Origin: Motiliproteus coralliicola | Lineage (GTDB): Bacteria; Pseudomonadota; Gammaproteobacteria; Pseudomonadales; Balneatricaceae | NCBI RefSeq assembly: GCF_003345655.1 | Contig: NZ_QQOH01000001.1 | Location: 992,001 to 1,056,000, forward strand | Reading direction: 5' to 3' | DNA: 64,000 nucleotides | Shown here: positions 1-9,662 of the stretch, piece after piece | How positions within the stretch are numbered: the first letter of the stretch is position 1 | How the letters are laid out: each line of letters opens with the position of its first letter | The notes under the pieces: generated by a model | What the model saw: only the letters and a program-made list of their open reading frames with translations | What the model was told of the DNA's origin: nothing | Databases searched by the model: none | Made by a program: the position numbers and the translations under genes

Positions 1-10
1 GTGGCCCTTA

Positions 11-2473
11 CTAACGATTACTTCGCAATAACTGCTCTATTTTTTCAGCATCCATCGGGCGCCCGTACAGATAGCCCTGAAATTCATCACAACCGTGCCA
101 ACGTAGGAATTCCGCCTGTTCCTCAGTCTCGACCCCTTCGGCGATCACCTTCAGGCCCAACCGGCGACCCATGGCCAGAATCGTCAACGTAATCTCGGAC
201 GAGTCATGACTGTTACCGATCTCCCGGGTAAAGGCCTGGTCGATTTTGAGCCGATCGAGGGGGAAGTTACGCAGATTACTCAACGACGAATACCCGGTAC
301 CGAAATCATCGATTGCCAGCTCCATTCCCTGCTGTTTGATCCGCCGCATCACCGTGATCGCCCGGTCCACCTCCGACATCAACGAACTTTCAGTGATCTC
401 CAGTTCCAGATCAGCCGGTTCAATGCCGGCGCGATCCACAATCGCTCGGATACTTAGTTCCAGATTGGGATCAGCAAACTGCAGCGGCGAAACATTGACC
501 GCAATACGCGGCGGGTTAAGCCCCATATCTCGCCATTCCCGCAGTTGGCGACACGCCTTATCCAGAACCCAATAGCCGATATCGATGATCAGGCCAACGT
601 GCTCGGCCACCGGAATAAAGGTCTCCGGTGACACCCAGCCAAGCTGTGGGTTGTTCCATCGCAGCAGCGTTTCAAAGCCCACCAGATCACCACTGCGGGC
701 ACAAACCTGGGGTTGGTAATAAAGCGAGAATTCATCCCGTTCCAAGGCGAGAATCAACGACTGTTCCAACTGCGAACGAACCTTCAACTGGCGTCCGATA
801 TCATCGGAATAGATACACAGGTTATCGCTATCATCGATTCTGGATTTGAACATCGCCGTATAGGCGTTTCGCAACAGCCCCATGGCATCCTGGCCATCGC
901 TGGGCCACACACTGACCCCGATCTGCGGTGCCAGCAACATTAACTCCTGCTCCATCTGCATCGGCTGACGCAGTTGTTCCAACAGCCTGGAAGCTAACTG
1001 ACGGACCTGCACCGGCTCATCCAAACCGGTCAGCAAGACCCCGAAATCATCGCCGTTGAGGTGAGCGACAAACTGATCCTCCCCGGCCAACTGACGCAGC
1101 CGTTCTCCGATCTTGAACAGCAGCTCATCCCCCAACGGCCGACCCAGGGTGGTACTGGCCGTGCCGGGCCAATCGAAATGGATCACCATCAACCCCGCCA
1201 CCGGATGCCCGGCCCTGGTGCCGCTCTCCAGACTCTGGAGTCGATCTTCCAACATGGCGTGATTGGGCAAACCGCTGGCCAGATGGTAGTGGGCTTGGTG
1301 CTCGAGCTGAGCCTGTAACTGATGGCGCAAGCGTAGATCCACCCCCTGTTGCCAAAGGCTCCACAGCGGCCAGCCGATCAGGCTTACCGCCAATGCCGAG
1401 GCTGGGGCAAACCATTGGCGCTCCCAGATCAGCAGTGCCAACGATAACGCCAGGGTCGAAATTGCTGCCAGCGCTGAGAGCAGCAGCCCGATACGCAACG
1501 GTGATAGGATCACCGCCAGGGCAATAGCGATGGCGAGGCAGCCGGTGATGACCCCACTGAGCGAGTCTGACAGAGGTTGAATCCTATCGTTCTGCAGCAG
1601 GGCATTGAGAATATGGGCGTTGAGCACCACACCCGGCATCAATTCATGATCATCAGCGCCCGGGGTTGCCAGAGCGTCACCCAACCCCGCGGCGGTTGCA
1701 CCCAGCAACACATATCGGCCACGAATCTGCGCCGGTCGGATACGACCCTCCACCACGTCGATCCAAGAATAGATCTTAGGCGGGCTTGAACGATCGGCAA
1801 AAGGGATCAACAGGCTATGTTCGCGGGTCCAGGCTTCGCTGATCATCGGCTCTGCCCGATCGGAAGCTGCGGTTGCCAGCTCCGGAGCCGTTCCGGCCAG
1901 CTGCAGCATCGCCAGCGTCAACGCCGGCCAACGCGCATCGCTCAAGCCGCTATACAGAAATACTCGCCGACAGAGTCCGTCCAGGTCCAGCTCGGCATCC
2001 ACATGCCCGATAGCCGCAGCCTGGGCGGCCAACTCCGGTAGCGGCAGAATCTCTGCAATCAATTGCCCGGGACGATACAAGCCCGGGGCGACGCTGAGCA
2101 CCGTACGGCCGTTACGGGCCAATGCCTGGCCAAATAACCGATCTGCGTCGGGATCATCACGCTGGGGTTCGGAGAACAGCACATCGAATCCAACCGCCAC
2201 CGGTTTCATCTCGGTCAACGTATCAAGCATCTCGGCATGGCGCCGCCGCGACCAGGGCCAGCGTCCAAGCTGTTCCAGGCTTGCATCATCGATGGCGATA
2301 ATGACCACACGATCGCTCATGGAGCCGCTGTGTAACGGCATCAACAGATCGTAGATCAGCAGATCCATCCGCTCCAGGCTACGGCTCTGGTTCAGCCCAA
2401 CACCGACAGCCAGCAACAGCAGCGATAGCAGCAGCGCATAAACCGCGCTGCGCTGGGATTCGGACAGTTTCAT
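11..2473 (-). CDS. CHASE2-sensor GGDEF-EAL protein (probable c-di-GMP phosphodiesterase)
   Basis: This 820-residue inner-membrane protein should sense a periplasmic signal and degrade c-di-GMP. A first membrane helix lies at ~11-28, a CHASE2 sensor at ~30-290, and three helices at ~305-375. A GGDEF domain (~395-550) and an EAL domain (~570-815) follow. The GGDEF motif is degenerate (NGDDF, 473-477), with no RxxD I-site five residues before it, so cyclase activity is unlikely. The EAL domain keeps its key residues: the motif reads ETL (601-603), then ELEITES (690-696), DDFGTGYSS (722-730), K743 and the EGVE segment near 779. The gene lies 21 bases after the LysM-FecR gene on the same strand, so the two are probably one operon. 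Domain calls are firm; the ligand is unknown. Confidence 0.9.
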   Translation of the reverse strand: MKLSESQRSAVYALLLSLLLLAVGVGLNQSRSLERMDLLIYDLLMPLHSGSMSDRVVIIAIDDASLEQLGRWPWSRRRHAEMLDTLTEMKPVAVGFDVLFSEPQRDDPDADRLFGQALARNGRTVLSVAPGLYRPGQLIAEILPLPELAAQAAAIGHVDAELDLDGLCRRVFLYSGLSDARWPALTLAMLQLAGTAPELATAASDRAEPMISEAWTREHSLLIPFADRSSPPKIYSWIDVVEGRIRPAQIRGRYVLLGATAAGLGDALATPGADDHELMPGVVLNAHILNALLQNDRIQPLSDSLSGVITGCLAIAIALAVILSPLRIGLLLSALAAISTLALSLALLIWERQWFAPASALAVSLIGWPLWSLWQQGVDLRLRHQLQAQLEHQAHYHLASGLPNHAMLEDRLQSLESGTRAGHPVAGLMVIHFDWPGTASTTLGRPLGDELLFKIGERLRQLAGEDQFVAHLNGDDFGVLLTGLDEPVQVRQLASRLLEQLRQPMQMEQELMLLAPQIGVSVWPSDGQDAMGLLRNAYTAMFKSRIDDSDNLCIYSDDIGRQLKVRSQLEQSLILALERDEFSLYYQPQVCARSGDLVGFETLLRWNNPQLGWVSPETFIPVAEHVGLIIDIGYWVLDKACRQLREWRDMGLNPPRIAVNVSPLQFADPNLELSIRAIVDRAGIEPADLELEITESSLMSEVDRAITVMRRIKQQGMELAIDDFGTGYSSLSNLRNFPLDRLKIDQAFTREIGNSHDSSEITLTILAMGRRLGLKVIAEGVETEEQAEFLRWHGCDEFQGYLYGRPMDAEKIEQLLRSNR

Positions 2474-2494
2474 CGTGCTCGCCTTTCGACAAAC

Positions 2495-4132
2495 CTACAG
2501 TAGCAACAGCAAGCCGAGGGCTGCGTTGAACAGGATCATCGGCGTCCAGTTCGGTGTCGGCAGCACTCGTTGCACCGCTCCCCAAGGGCCGGCAAAGCCA
2601 TCCGGCTCCACCGCCCGGACCCTTAGATAGCGAGAACCGCCGCTGAAGGGCTCAAAACGATAGCTGGGAGACTCCAGTAGCTGATCGACGATCAACTGAT
2701 TGAATTGCGGATCCTGAGCCATCTGCAGTTGATAGCGCTGCCCTTCCAGCCCCGCAGGCCAACTGGCCACCAGTTTACCGTCATCGGTGCTCTGCATCTG
2801 GGTATCGACGGCGGCCGGTATCGCTTTGACCTGCCAACTGCGCACCGTTCCCACCGGACCCTGTTCACCGTCGGCGGCAATGCTGGTCAAACGCCAGAAG
2901 TAGGTACCGGGTATCGGCAGTTCGGCGGTATCAAAGCGAGTCGCGGCGAGTTGATCCTGGTTGACCAGCAGCTGCTCGAACTGGGCATCCGCCGCGATCT
3001 CAAGCCGGTAGTGATCCGCCTCTTGGGAGGCGGTCCAGCGCAACGTCGGTGACTCGCCGCGATAAAGCTGCTGATCGTCGGGTTTAAGCTGAATCGGTGC
3101 CTGGGGACGGGCATCAAGCAGTAGTTCCTGGACCGCATTGTGCCCTTCCAGGCCCAGCGAATCGACGGCTCGAATGCGGGCGAAATAGCGGCCATCGGGT
3201 AGATCGGGTAACGCCGCACGGTGATGGACGCTAAGCTGCTGCCACAACAGCGTATCAAAACTGCGTTGCTCGGCGATCTCGAGGCGATAGGCATGGGCAC
3301 CTTCCACGGACTGCCACTGCAGGACCCAGTTGATCGAACGGATCGCGCCTTCAACCGGTTTCAGCGCGGGTGCCGGCAACAGTTTACGGGGCGGTAACGG
3401 CGCCTTGCCCTCGGCCACCCGGGTACCGAAACCCGCCTTGATCAGGCTCTGCTGATCCGCACCTTTGACGGCGACCGACCCTTCCAGCACTTCGATACTG
3501 GAAACCTGTCCGTTGTCACTAACGGCCGCCCGGTACTCGGTGCCTCGGACCGCGCTGATCGCCGAGGGCGTTTGAATCTGAAAGCGCGAGCCCGGTCCTT
3601 TGGCGGGAATCACTCGCGTATCTATCCGCCCTTCGAGCAAGTTCAGGCGCGAGTCCACCATGCCGGTACGGCCATGGGCACTGAGATGATCAAAGCGGAT
3701 CAGGCTGTCTTCATGAAGAGTCAGGATGGAATCGTCGGCAAAGCGGATCGCCACCGAGCTGCCCCTTGACGTTCGGACCTGGTCGCCCAGGTAGATCAAA
3801 CTGTCCGGTCCCAGCGGCGCCTTACTACCGTCGGCCCGACGCAGCTCCACATCACCCCGGATCGCCTCAACGGCAGCCGGAACCGGATTACTGCGAATCC
3901 ATTTCAGCGGTATCCGAAGTCGGGTACCCGGGCGCATCTGCTTGGGGTTCTGGATGCCGTTGATCCGTTGCAGCTGTTTAAACCGCATCACCGAGTCGAG
4001 ATGCTGCTCGCTCAGGTTCCAGAGATTGTCCCCTTCAACCGTGGTGTAGACCCAGTCTTGCGCCTGAAGAGACTGGGTCATGCCCATCAACAGCAGGCAC
4101 AATGCCCAACCGGCAAATCTATTTGCATTCAT
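2495..4132 (-). CDS. LysM-FecR-repeat envelope protein
   Basis: The ATG at 4132 is chosen because an AGGAGGT ribosome site sits just before it (4141-4147) and a clean signal peptide follows (1-24). A longer frame reaches 4249 but lacks both. The 545-residue product has a LysM peptidoglycan-binding module (~26-75), a FecR domain (~110-230) and three fibronectin-III-like repeats (~265-340, ~355-435, ~450-520). A hydrophobic tail runs to the stop codon and may anchor the C-terminus in the membrane. FecR domains usually act in signal relay. The CHASE2 gene downstream suggests that this protein feeds wall or envelope information to that sensor, which is inference. No FecI-type sigma factor is adjacent. 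Confidence 0.85.
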   Translation of the reverse strand: MNANRFAGWALCLLLMGMTQSLQAQDWVYTTVEGDNLWNLSEQHLDSVMRFKQLQRINGIQNPKQMRPGTRLRIPLKWIRSNPVPAAVEAIRGDVELRRADGSKAPLGPDSLIYLGDQVRTSRGSSVAIRFADDSILTLHEDSLIRFDHLSAHGRTGMVDSRLNLLEGRIDTRVIPAKGPGSRFQIQTPSAISAVRGTEYRAAVSDNGQVSSIEVLEGSVAVKGADQQSLIKAGFGTRVAEGKAPLPPRKLLPAPALKPVEGAIRSINWVLQWQSVEGAHAYRLEIAEQRSFDTLLWQQLSVHHRAALPDLPDGRYFARIRAVDSLGLEGHNAVQELLLDARPQAPIQLKPDDQQLYRGESPTLRWTASQEADHYRLEIAADAQFEQLLVNQDQLAATRFDTAELPIPGTYFWRLTSIAADGEQGPVGTVRSWQVKAIPAAVDTQMQSTDDGKLVASWPAGLEGQRYQLQMAQDPQFNQLIVDQLLESPSYRFEPFSGGSRYLRVRAVEPDGFAGPWGAVQRVLPTPNWTPMILFNAALGLLLLL

Positions 4133-4450
4133 CTCAGCATACCTCCTGTGTGCTCCATTCCATGATACTTTCGGCACCGATACCACTAAACGACACTCCA
4201 TCGGTCGCAGTACCAACACCTCAGCGAACTGAGACGGCTCTGGCGACAAGACACATAGATCTTGTAGCTAAAAAAATAGCTTATCTTTCAACCAATAGGC
4301 AGCATTAAACATAAAATAATTGATGAAATTTTCTATTCCATTAATGGAATATATCGCTACAACGCAGAACCTGCGGATCGAAGAATAGTTGTCAGTGGAG
4401 AATCGGTTTGAAGCGTAAATTGCAGCACTCAAAAAGCCGCTGCGATTGAC

Positions 4451-4470
4451 AAAACCGTCACCGGGACGGC
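4451..4470 (-). terminator. Possible terminator after the type-3 binding protein gene
   Basis: On the minus strand, CCGTC and GACGG pair around a five-base loop and are followed by TTTTG, 16 bases past the stop of the 4486-5283 gene. The stem is short, so the call is tentative. Confidence 0.4.
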
Positions 4471-4485
4471 AACGACTCCGTTACT

Positions 4486-5283
4486 TCAGTTATCGGTGTT
4501 GACCCCACACAGATACTTACAGACCACCCGCTCCAGCTCACCTTGTTGCTCCAACTTATCGATGCTGGCATTCATACCGGCAAGCAGTTCGCTGCGGCTT
4601 CGGTGTAGGCGGAAGGTGACCGGATGACTGACATAGGGTAGCGAGATTTCAAAATTCAACCGGCCTTCGCGTCGATAACGTAGCGCGCTGACCTCCTTCA
4701 TCAATCCGATCTCGTTCCAGCCCCGGTGGACCCGCTGGGCGATCTGCCACTGGCTGGAAAAATCTTCCCGGATCAGATTATCCGGAACCGAACTTCCCCG
4801 CACCGTAGCGACCCGCTTCCCTTTCAGGTCCTTCAGAATAAACACCGGAAACGAGAGTTCGGGACGGTAGATGATCACCTCGTTGACCAGCCCGAAGGGG
4901 CGGCTGTAGAGCGACACCTGTTTGAGTGACTCGGAGGTTTCCAGATTTACCGGCACCCCGGCTTCCAGATCGATCTCCCCGGCCACAAAATGACGTCGCA
5001 AACGGGCCTGGGATAACGGGATAAACTGCAGCTCCACATCCAAGTCGGCGGCGATCAGGCGCAGGGTGTCGGCATAAATGCCTTCAAATTCCCCCACTTC
5101 ATTGCGCCATAAATAAGGCACCTGCCCCGGTGAAGGCATTCCGACCCGCAGGATTGGCTGGGATCCCTGATCAGCCTCCGCCATAGGTCCCAGCAGCAAT
5201 AGCAGACTAAGCAAAGCTGCATTACGGATCCTCGGGTCAGCACGGAATATGGCGGCAATGGCACGCAAGGACAACAACCTCAT
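4486..5283 (-). CDS. Periplasmic solute-binding protein, SBP_bac_3 type
   Basis: The 265-residue protein begins with a signal sequence (cleavage probably near 37, after MAEA). The rest reads as a family 3 binding fold: PILRVGMPSPGQVPYLW, then EFEGIYADTLRLIAADLDV, and a DLKGKRVATVRGSSV lobe motif. Such proteins bind amino acids for ABC uptake or serve as extracellular sensors. No ABC permease or ATPase is nearby. The gene instead diverges from the AraC-family gene with about 50 bases between starts, so a sensory role is as likely as transport. The ligand cannot be told from sequence. The start lacks a strong ribosome site. Confidence 0.75.
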   Translation of the reverse strand: MRLLSLRAIAAIFRADPRIRNAALLSLLLLLGPMAEADQGSQPILRVGMPSPGQVPYLWRNEVGEFEGIYADTLRLIAADLDVELQFIPLSQARLRRHFVAGEIDLEAGVPVNLETSESLKQVSLYSRPFGLVNEVIIYRPELSFPVFILKDLKGKRVATVRGSSVPDNLIREDFSSQWQIAQRVHRGWNEIGLMKEVSALRYRREGRLNFEISLPYVSHPVTFRLHRSRSELLAGMNASIDKLEQQGELERVVCKYLCGVNTDN

Positions 5284-5333
5284 GACTTTGTGATAACCTG
5301 CGTTTTTCTCATCGAGCCCAAAGCACTCTTTTC

Positions 5334-8300
5334 ATGCCAACCCCTACCGTCTCCGCTCGCCTGTTAGAGCCGGTGCTGCAACTGGCACGTCACTTCCGTA
5401 CCGATGGCGGTCAAAGCCCGCACGCCCAATTGTTGCAGATCGCCGGTTTAACCGAATCGGAGTTTACCAAACCGGGCTCGCGATTTCCGTCGATCAATTA
5501 CCCCGGGGTGCTGGAGCAGTTAGTACAGCTGAGCAACAATCCGTTGATCAGCCTTAGCCTGGGTGAAGCGACTCAACCCCGCATGCTCGGATCGGTGGGA
5601 TTTCTGATGTCCACATCCGACAACCTGGAACAGGCTTATCGCAGCTTGATCGACTACCTGCCGTTGCTGCACGAAGAAGCCGTGCTGGAATTGCAGCAGA
5701 CGTCGCAGGCTACCGTGCTGACGTTGGAGCTAAACCGCAACGACCCGGCCATCATCGATTACCTGCTGGCCTGTCTGATCAACTGGCCGCGCTGGTTAAC
5801 CGGGCACCAGGTGGCAGTACAGAAAGTTCGGCTGTCCCACCCCGAGCCGGATGATAAGCGTCCCTACCAGCAGTTTTTTGCCGCCGAGACCGAGTTCGGC
5901 TCGACCCAAAACCAGCTCTGGCTCAGTAGCGATTATCTCAGTCTGCCCTGCCTCGACGCCAACGCCGAGATGCATCAGCTGCATCGCGAATTTGCCGATG
6001 CCCTGTTAAGTCAGAGCGGCCAGCAGGGGGCGCTGATTGCGCAGACCCGCAACCTGGTTCGACAGCAGTTGATTGAACACCAGCTCTCAGTCAGCCGCGA
6101 GCAGGTCGCCGAGCAGTTGGGGATGAGCCTGCGCACGCTGCAGCGCAAACTGGGTCAGCTTGAAACTAGCTTTCAGGAGGTTCATGACCAGACCCGACGC
6201 GATCTATGCCTGCAGATGATCCAACGTGGCGAACTTAGTTTCGGCGAGATCGCCTATCAGCTCGGTTTCTCCAATCAGTCGGCGTTCCAGAAAGCATTCA
6301 AGCGCTGGATGAAGCAACCTCCCAGCGAATACCGAAAACAGGTTCGCCCGCTGCCGCTGGAACCCTCGGCGCACCAGCCTGACAACCCGGTCGATACCGG
6401 CTGGCTGCAAGGTTCCGATCACGCTCAGCAGATTCAGCAGCGCCTCAAGCAACTACCGGATCTGAGCCGCGAACTGCTGGACTGGGCCTCGCTGCTGGAG
6501 GATCCGTTCAGTCTCGGCGAACTGTCCGATGCCACCGGAAGTCCATTGGCACGACTGGCGATCCATCTGTGGCCGGCGGAACAAGCGGGACTGATCGAAG
6601 CCACCAACACTGACAATACCCGCTACCGCTTCACCGATCAGCGTATCCGGCAACAACTCGACACCCGCTTACAGGCCTCGACCAGAAAGCGGATGCACCA
6701 CCGCTTTGCCGAACTGCTGCAGCACGCTGTCCCCGCTTCGGGCGACGACCTCGAACCATTGCAACAGCTCCAACAGCAGCAACGCTTACTGCGGCATCTT
6801 AGCCAGGCAGAAGTCAGCCCAAAACTGATCCATCAGATAACCCTGGCAACCGCCAAGACGGCCGCCTTGTTGGGCGACTTCAACGTCGCAACACAGCTCT
6901 TGGATTCAATCTGTCGTCTTACCCAACCCGACTCGCAAAATTACTCACTCTGGTTGCGGACCGCCAGGATGCAGCTGCAGGCCGGCGAACCCGACTCGGT
7001 AGAGACCCGATTGAGTGCGCTAAGCGACGTAAGCCTGCCCGTCACGGCTCAGATTGAGATAGCGCTGCTACAGGCTGGAGCCCGCCAGCACCGGGGCGAT
7101 GAAACCGGAGCTCTCGAGATTTTGTTGCAACAGCTGCAATGCCTGCAGCAGCCGCTACCCGTTCGCCGCGACGAACTTCTGGATCTACTGTTGAACCAAC
7201 TTCAGCAGATCAGCGATAGCGTCAACAACGGCGAGCTTGACCGCCCACTGCCATCGGCCGGGCAGGAGCGTCTTGGGCTGATGGAACTGCTGCAACGGCT
7301 CAGCCTGCTGGCCCGCCACCAGAGCCAGCCCTTACTGGCGGCTTGCGCGATTGGACGCATGGCTCAACTCAGCCTGCGCCAGGGACAATGCCAACAAACC
7401 CCGTTCGCCTTTATCAGTTATGCCTGGGTCTGCAGCTGGTTCTGCGCCGACCTGACCCTGGCCCGACGCTTTGCCGATCGCGGTTTGCAGCTGGCCAACG
7501 AGGCCGAACTTTTACAACAGCAGCAGCTACAACAACAGCAGGCCTTTACGGCAGTAGACGCAGCCCAGGACCCGCCCTTCTCTGCCGTCGCTGCGCGCCT
7601 GGTCCAGTACGCTCAGGTACAGCATTGGTACCAACCGCTGCCACGTCTGGGCAAACAGCTGCAAAGCACCGCCGAACAGGCCGCCGAACAGGGGCTCTGG
7701 TTACAGCAGGGCCAGTGCTGTCTGCTGCAGGCGCAACTACAACTGTTTAGCCCTCTACCGCTGCACCAACAGCGCCAACAGTTGCAACAGCAACAACAAC
7801 AGCTGCGACAGCGCCAGCTAGCTGAACCGGCCGCTCAACTGGATCAATCCAGCGACCTACTGATCGGTCTGTTGTGCGGGGATCGCCCCTGGCCGGAACA
7901 ACTTGACTATCGACACGGTTGGCACGCCATCGCCATGACCCAGGCCGCGCTGCTGCTCAATCGGCAACCCTTATGGCCGCAGATCTATCGCTGGGAAAGT
8001 CGCCTGGAGAATGAGATGCCAGGCTATTTCGGGGTCAGCGAAATGCTGTTCTGCACCGCATTGATGCGGCTGATGCAAGGGCAGCAGCAACGCGGTATGA
8101 GTCCCCGTCGTCAACTGGAAACCGAGCAACTGCTGTCACGCTTTGAACTCTGGGCCCGCCACTGTCCGGAGAACTTCGACTGCCAGCGATTGCTGCTGCA
8201 AGCCGAGCTTTGTCGCCTGAAGGGGCGTCCGGCCGCCGTACTGTTCGAGCAGGCACTGAGGGCCGCAGAACGACAACAGTTCAGTTACCAGCGTGCTCTG

Positions 8301-8453
8301 GTACAGGAACGCTACGCCGATCTGTTGCTGGAGCAACAGCAACCGAGCCTGGCGCACTATTGCCTTGAGGCAGCCCGAGCCTTCTATCGCGACTGGGGTG
8401 CGCAAGCCAAAGCCAAACAGCTGGAACAGCAACTGGCTTTGCTGGCAGAATAG
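5334..8453 (+). CDS. AraC-family regulator fused to a STAND-like/TPR tail
   Basis: This is a 1,039-residue fusion. Residues ~15-210 resemble the arabinose-binding-type N-domain of AraC regulators. Residues ~253-336 form the double helix-turn-helix (VSREQVAEQLGMSLRTLQRK and FGEIAYQLGFSNQSAFQKAF). Residues ~370-465 resemble the winged-helix segment that follows the NTPase in STAND/AAA_16 proteins, ending in a YRFTDQRIRQQL-type motif. The remainder to 1039 is helical and TPR-like, with glutamine-rich runs near 735 and 835. No Walker A or B motif is visible, so the NTPase module seems absent. Ordinary AraC regulators are ~300 residues. A response-regulator gene follows after 34 bases, probably co-transcribed. 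Target genes are unknown. Confidence 0.8.
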   Translation: MPTPTVSARLLEPVLQLARHFRTDGGQSPHAQLLQIAGLTESEFTKPGSRFPSINYPGVLEQLVQLSNNPLISLSLGEATQPRMLGSVGFLMSTSDNLEQAYRSLIDYLPLLHEEAVLELQQTSQATVLTLELNRNDPAIIDYLLACLINWPRWLTGHQVAVQKVRLSHPEPDDKRPYQQFFAAETEFGSTQNQLWLSSDYLSLPCLDANAEMHQLHREFADALLSQSGQQGALIAQTRNLVRQQLIEHQLSVSREQVAEQLGMSLRTLQRKLGQLETSFQEVHDQTRRDLCLQMIQRGELSFGEIAYQLGFSNQSAFQKAFKRWMKQPPSEYRKQVRPLPLEPSAHQPDNPVDTGWLQGSDHAQQIQQRLKQLPDLSRELLDWASLLEDPFSLGELSDATGSPLARLAIHLWPAEQAGLIEATNTDNTRYRFTDQRIRQQLDTRLQASTRKRMHHRFAELLQHAVPASGDDLEPLQQLQQQQRLLRHLSQAEVSPKLIHQITLATAKTAALLGDFNVATQLLDSICRLTQPDSQNYSLWLRTARMQLQAGEPDSVETRLSALSDVSLPVTAQIEIALLQAGARQHRGDETGALEILLQQLQCLQQPLPVRRDELLDLLLNQLQQISDSVNNGELDRPLPSAGQERLGLMELLQRLSLLARHQSQPLLAACAIGRMAQLSLRQGQCQQTPFAFISYAWVCSWFCADLTLARRFADRGLQLANEAELLQQQQLQQQQAFTAVDAAQDPPFSAVAARLVQYAQVQHWYQPLPRLGKQLQSTAEQAAEQGLWLQQGQCCLLQAQLQLFSPLPLHQQRQQLQQQQQQLRQRQLAEPAAQLDQSSDLLIGLLCGDRPWPEQLDYRHGWHAIAMTQAALLLNRQPLWPQIYRWESRLENEMPGYFGVSEMLFCTALMRLMQGQQQRGMSPRRQLETEQLLSRFELWARHCPENFDCQRLLLQAELCRLKGRPAAVLFEQALRAAERQQFSYQRALVQERYADLLLEQQQPSLAHYCLEAARAFYRDWGAQAKAKQLEQQLALLAE

Positions 8454-8487
8454 CCGACTCTATAACGATAATGACCCGTAGTAGTCC

Positions 8488-9531
8488 ATGACCCCCTGGA
8501 AAGTTCTGATCGTCGACGATGAGGAAGGCATTCACGGTATCACCCGAATGATCTTCCGTGGTTACGAGTTTGAAAAACGGCCGATCAAGTTAATCAGCGC
8601 CATGAGCGGCGCGCAGGCCCGGGAGTTGCTGCAACAACATCCGGATATTGCCGTAGCGCTGCTGGATGTGGTGATGGAGACCGACCATGAAGGTCTGCAA
8701 CTGGTCAACCATATCCGTGCAGAACTGGACAACCCGGATATGCGAGTCATTCTGCGCACCGGCCACCCCGGCTATGCCCCCGAGGCCCAGGTGATCGTCA
8801 ATTACGATATCAACGATTACCTCAGCAAAGCCGAACTGTCCGCCTCACGGCTACTGACCTCGGTGGTTGTGGCGTTACGCTCATTCCGTGATATCAAAAC
8901 CGCCCGCCAGCAGCAGGATCCACAAGCCGAGCCGCAGACGACCGGCCAGCTTGCCGCAGACACGACAAAGCTGCTGCAAACCCAGATCGAACCGATCGTC
9001 AAACAGGGACGGCGACTGCAGTCGCTGGAGCTGAATCCGGTCGCCCACGATCTCAGCGGCGAACTGCACGCCCGCCACCAACGACTGGCCAACACCATCA
9101 CCCTGCTGGACAGCCACCCCCTCAGTGCCAATCAGGAAGCCCTAACCCTGGCGCCGCTGCTGGACTCGGTTCTGAAGGTATTTCTGCCGCTGTCCCGCCA
9201 ACAGGGTTGGTTGCTCGATTACCGGATCGGGGAACAGGTTCCTTCGCAGATCCAATCAGATCCCGAGTTGCTGCAACGGTTGCTACTCGGCGCAATCGAA
9301 CTGGTGGCCCGTCAAGCCAACGGCAGTGATCTGAAACTGTCGCTGGATGGAAACCAAGAAACCGGCAAACTGATTGTCGAGATCGCCCCCACCGACGGTC
9401 AACCCACCCTGGGCCATGACGACTGGGTCAATCACCTGCGCGGTCAACTGGACCGACTTTGCGATGCCCTGCAGGGACAGCTGCTGGAGGCTGGGGATGA
9501 AGGGGTGGTACGTTTCAGCCTCTTAGGCTAA
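8488..9531 (+). CDS. Response regulator with a degenerate kinase-like C-terminus
   Basis: The first ~130 of 347 residues are a receiver domain: acidic pair D10/D11, phosphoacceptor D60 (VALLDVVMETDHEG), T91 and K114. The remaining part (~165-345) has no DNA-binding helix-turn-helix. It has a helical segment, then a stretch like the N-box of a histidine-kinase ATPase (DPELLQRLLLGAIELVARQA), without a phosphoacceptor HE motif or clear G-boxes. The output may be protein-protein interaction. It follows the AraC fusion gene at 34 bases, so the two probably form one pathway. The receiver call is firm; the C-terminal reading is tentative. Confidence 0.8.
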   Translation: MTPWKVLIVDDEEGIHGITRMIFRGYEFEKRPIKLISAMSGAQARELLQQHPDIAVALLDVVMETDHEGLQLVNHIRAELDNPDMRVILRTGHPGYAPEAQVIVNYDINDYLSKAELSASRLLTSVVVALRSFRDIKTARQQQDPQAEPQTTGQLAADTTKLLQTQIEPIVKQGRRLQSLELNPVAHDLSGELHARHQRLANTITLLDSHPLSANQEALTLAPLLDSVLKVFLPLSRQQGWLLDYRIGEQVPSQIQSDPELLQRLLLGAIELVARQANGSDLKLSLDGNQETGKLIVEIAPTDGQPTLGHDDWVNHLRGQLDRLCDALQGQLLEAGDEGVVRFSLLG

Positions 9532-9662
9532 TACGCTGAATCGGGGCATACAGCTCTCAGCTAAGTCGAACGCCATTGGATTCCTTATGGGCCGGAGTTT
9601 GAAGCTCAGTTCGGTCCTCGCAAGCCGCTGCTCTGCAAACCGAAAAAGCTGCTGACTGTCGC

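Noticed and set aside
7343-7750. 135-codon frame inside the AraC fusion gene
   Set aside because: Out-of-frame translation of glutamine-rich repeats, giving a T/A/R-rich string.
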